This document shows positions 62,154 to 64,000 of a stretch of 64,000 nt of DNA, in pieces (within the stretch, counting starts at the first letter, position 1; the number at the start of each line of letters is the position of its first letter). The stretch covers positions 124,001 through 188,000 of the forward strand of contig NZ_JACHOQ010000001.1 in NCBI RefSeq assembly GCF_014199955.1, read 5' to 3'. Under the pieces are notes generated by a model. That model ran no database searches. It saw only the letters and a program-made list of their open reading frames with translations, and was not told where the DNA came from. The translations under genes were made by a program, and so were the position numbers. The stretch comes from Brevundimonas aurantiaca. GTDB taxonomy: Bacteria > Pseudomonadota > Alphaproteobacteria > Caulobacterales > Caulobacteraceae.

Positions 62154-63428
62154 TCAGCCCCGCTCCAGCGCCCGCCAGCCGATGTCGGAGCGGTTGAAGC
62201 CGCCGGGCCAGTCGATCTTCTTGATGGCGTCGTAGGCGCGTTCGCGGGCCTGGGCGATGTCGTCGCCTTCGGCGCAGACGTTCAGGACGCGGCCGCCGGC
62301 GGCGCACAGCTGGCCGTCGTCTCGGCGCTTGGTGCCGGCGTGGAAGACCTGGACATGGGGACCGAAGTCCTGATCGGCGCCGCGGATGATCGAGCCTTCC
62401 AGCGGACTGTCGGGATAGCCCTTGGCCGCCATGACGACGCAGATGACCGTCTGGGGCTTGAACGCCGGCGCCGGCAGGCCGGAGACGTCGCCACGCGCGC
62501 AAGCCAGCAGATAGGGAACGATGTCCCCGGCCATGCGCATCATCAGCACCTGGCATTCCGGGTCGCCGAAGCGGGCGTTGAACTCGACCACCTTGGGTCC
62601 GTCGGTCGTGGCCATCAGCCCGGCGTAGAGGACACCGCGATAGGGGGCGCCCTCCTCGGCCATCTTGCGGATGGTGGGCTGAACGATGCGTTCGTCAGCC
62701 TGCTGGACCAGGTCGGCGGTGAAGACCGGGGCCGGTGAATAGGCGCCCATGCCGCCGGTGTTGGGTCCGGTGTCGCCGTCGAAGGCGCGTTTGTGGTCCT
62801 GGGCGCCGCCGAACAGGACAGCCTGTTTGCCGTCGCACAGGGCGAAAAGGGAGCCTTCCTCGCCGTCCATGAACTCTTCGATCACCACGCGGGCGCCGGC
62901 GGCGCCGAAGCGGCCGCCCAGCATGCGCTCGACCTCGGCCTCGGCGTCGGCGCGATCCGGGCTGATGGCCACGCCCTTGCCGGCGGCCAGGCCGTCGGCC
63001 TTGATGACATAGGGCGGCTGGAAGGCGTCGAGCGCGGCCTTGGCCTCCTGAACCGTCTCATAGACGCCGTAGCCGGCGGTGGGGATGGAATGACGCTCCA
63101 GGAAGGCCTTGGAAAAGGCCTTGGACGTCTCCAGCTGCGCGGCCTTGGCGGTGGGGCCGAAACAGGGGATGCCGGCGGCGGCCAGCCGGTCCGCCACACC
63201 GGCCGCCAGGGCGACCTCCGGCCCGACCACCACCAGGTCCGCCTTGATCTCGCGCGCCAGGGCCGCCAGGCCCTCGGCGTCGTCAGCCTTTACTGGACGA
63301 AGCTCGCACACGGCCTCGATCCCAGGATTGCCGGGCGCGGCGACAAGGCGGGTGACCAACGGCGACTGGGCGATCTTCCAGGCCAGGGCGTGTTCACGCC
63401 CGCCCGATCCGACGAGGAGAATGTTCAT
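62154..63428 (-). CDS. purD: Phosphoribosylamine--glycine ligase
   Basis: A 424-residue ATP-grasp enzyme making glycinamide ribonucleotide, the second step of purine synthesis. MNILLVGSGGREHALAWKIA is the canonical start; VVGPEVALAAGVAD, IKADGLAAGKGV, FGDPECQVLMMR and GSIIRG mark the family. The frame extends 12 codons upstream, but MNILLVG is the family start. No ribosome site is obvious. Other pur genes are not adjacent. It is divergent from xseA. Confidence 0.97.
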   Translation of the reverse strand: MNILLVGSGGREHALAWKIAQSPLVTRLVAAPGNPGIEAVCELRPVKADDAEGLAALAREIKADLVVVGPEVALAAGVADRLAAAGIPCFGPTAKAAQLETSKAFSKAFLERHSIPTAGYGVYETVQEAKAALDAFQPPYVIKADGLAAGKGVAISPDRADAEAEVERMLGGRFGAAGARVVIEEFMDGEEGSLFALCDGKQAVLFGGAQDHKRAFDGDTGPNTGGMGAYSPAPVFTADLVQQADERIVQPTIRKMAEEGAPYRGVLYAGLMATTDGPKVVEFNARFGDPECQVLMMRMAGDIVPYLLACARGDVSGLPAPAFKPQTVICVVMAAKGYPDSPLEGSIIRGADQDFGPHVQVFHAGTKRRDDGQLCAAGGRVLNVCAEGDDIAQARERAYDAIKKIDWPGGFNRSDIGWRALERG

Positions 63429-63540
63429 AAGGTGGGCAATGACCGCACCGCGCGAGGCGGTCAAGCGGCGGGCGTCCGCGATATCGCCTCTTCCTTGGAA
63501 ACGGGTGCGAAAACGATCCGCCTCGGGCTAGAGTGGGGTC

Positions 63541-64000
63541 ATGAGCGACGACTCCTATGTGTTCGAAGGCCCAGCCGAGGCCGCCGCCCCGCGCGACAAC
63601 AATCCGCCCCTGTCGATCTCGGAACTGTCCTTTGCCCTGAAGCGGACGCTGGAGGAGCGATTCGGCCACGTCCGGCTGAGGGGCGAGGTGTCCAAGGTCA
63701 ATCGTCACGCCTCGGGCCATGTCTATCTGACCCTGAAGGACGACAAGTCGGCCATCGACGGCGTGATCTGGAAGGGATCGGTGCGCGGCCTGGGCGTCCA
63801 GCCGGAGGCGGGGCTGGAGGTCATCGTCACCGGCAAGATCACCTCCTATCCCGCGCGGTCCTCGTACCAGATCGTGATCGAGAGCATGGAGGCGGCGGGG
63901 GCCGGCGCCCTCCTGGCCCAGTTGGAGCGGCTGAAGGTTCGCCTGCGCGATGAGGGCCTGTTCGAGCCGGGACGCAAGAAGCCCCTGCCCCCGTTCCCCC
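63541..64000 (+). CDS. xseA: Exodeoxyribonuclease VII large subunit, 3' end outside window
   Basis: 153 codons are visible and the frame is open to the last base. The N-terminal OB-fold is clear: [40 protein letters not shown] and IDGVIWKG, followed by [20 protein letters not shown]. XseA with several XseB subunits degrades single-stranded DNA to oligonucleotides. The catalytic C-terminal part is not in the window. It begins 112 bases from the divergent purD start. Confidence 0.95.
   Translation, partial: MSDDSYVFEGPAEAAAPRDNNPPLSISELSFALKRTLEERFGHVRLRGEVSKVNRHASGHVYLTLKDDKSAIDGVIWKGSVRGLGVQPEAGLEVIVTGKITSYPARSSYQIVIESMEAAGAGALLAQLERLKVRLRDEGLFEPGRKKPLPPFP

Overview
The window looks like a chromosomal segment of a Caulobacterales alphaproteobacterium, most likely Brevundimonas or a close relative. 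The evidence is very high GC with G/C-ending codons, a MipZ division-site ATPase, the caulobacterial flagellar genes fliX and flbY next to flgI, a DksA-type protein that has lost its zinc-finger cysteines, two large TonB-dependent receptors, and a UDP-sulfoquinovose synthase. I see no rRNA or tRNA genes, CRISPR array, insertion sequence or plasmid functions. Most of it is core chromosome; the only clearly foreign-looking coding sequence is the AT-richer first 1.7 kb.

Layout. 1-1.7 kb: the 3' part of an FRG-domain protein, a family often found in phage-defence islands. 1.8-9.2 kb: clpB, a TonB-dependent receptor, a Tat-exported beta-lactamase-fold serine hydrolase and a small charged protein. 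9.2-19.3 kb: two paralogous lipoproteins (DUF4893-like), a DUF4167 protein, the sulfoquinovose synthase with an SDR partner, a membrane J-protein, mipZ, a SPOR lipoprotein, panC, a second lipoprotein, a LOG-family hydrolase and a small secreted protein. 19.4-25.5 kb: gltX, a dksA-like gene, then fliX divergent from flgI-flgJ-like-flbY behind a sigma-54-type promoter, followed by an EAL-domain protein. 25.5-33.6 kb: dipeptidase, hemF, a YeiE/YeiH-like LysR-transporter pair, a glutamine amidotransferase, rlmJ and topoisomerase IB, with long palindromic repeats between genes. 33.7-45.4 kb: second TonB receptor, cysS, folE, a solitary exbD, a gamma-glutamyltransferase, enzymes and ubiD. 45.4-49 kb: two tandem paralogous membrane proteins, an M14 peptidase and a MAPEG protein.

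49.1-59.5 kb is an envelope cluster running pmbA/tldE - cysQ-like phosphatase - DUF4170 - (unrelated genes) - MsbA-like ABC transporter - DUF374 acyltransferase - waaA - lpxK; the last four overlap by 4 bases each and are clearly co-translated. The block between its two halves contains a clear FMN riboswitch on the minus strand upstream of an EamA-family transporter, which identifies that transporter as a riboflavin importer (RibN type). 59.5-64 kb: an exported amidohydrolase, an L,D-transpeptidase lipoprotein, a ParDE-type toxin-antitoxin pair, purD and the 5' part of xseA.

The features most worth a second look are the truncated FRG protein at the left edge, the AT-rich 330-base stretch between two near-identical long palindromes (28.06-28.61 kb), the FMN riboswitch-ribN pair with a start-site hairpin, a 25-base direct repeat bracketing a small gene inside the envelope cluster, and the two tandem paralogous membrane proteins of unknown function. 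No complete new multi-gene system is demonstrable from the sequence alone.
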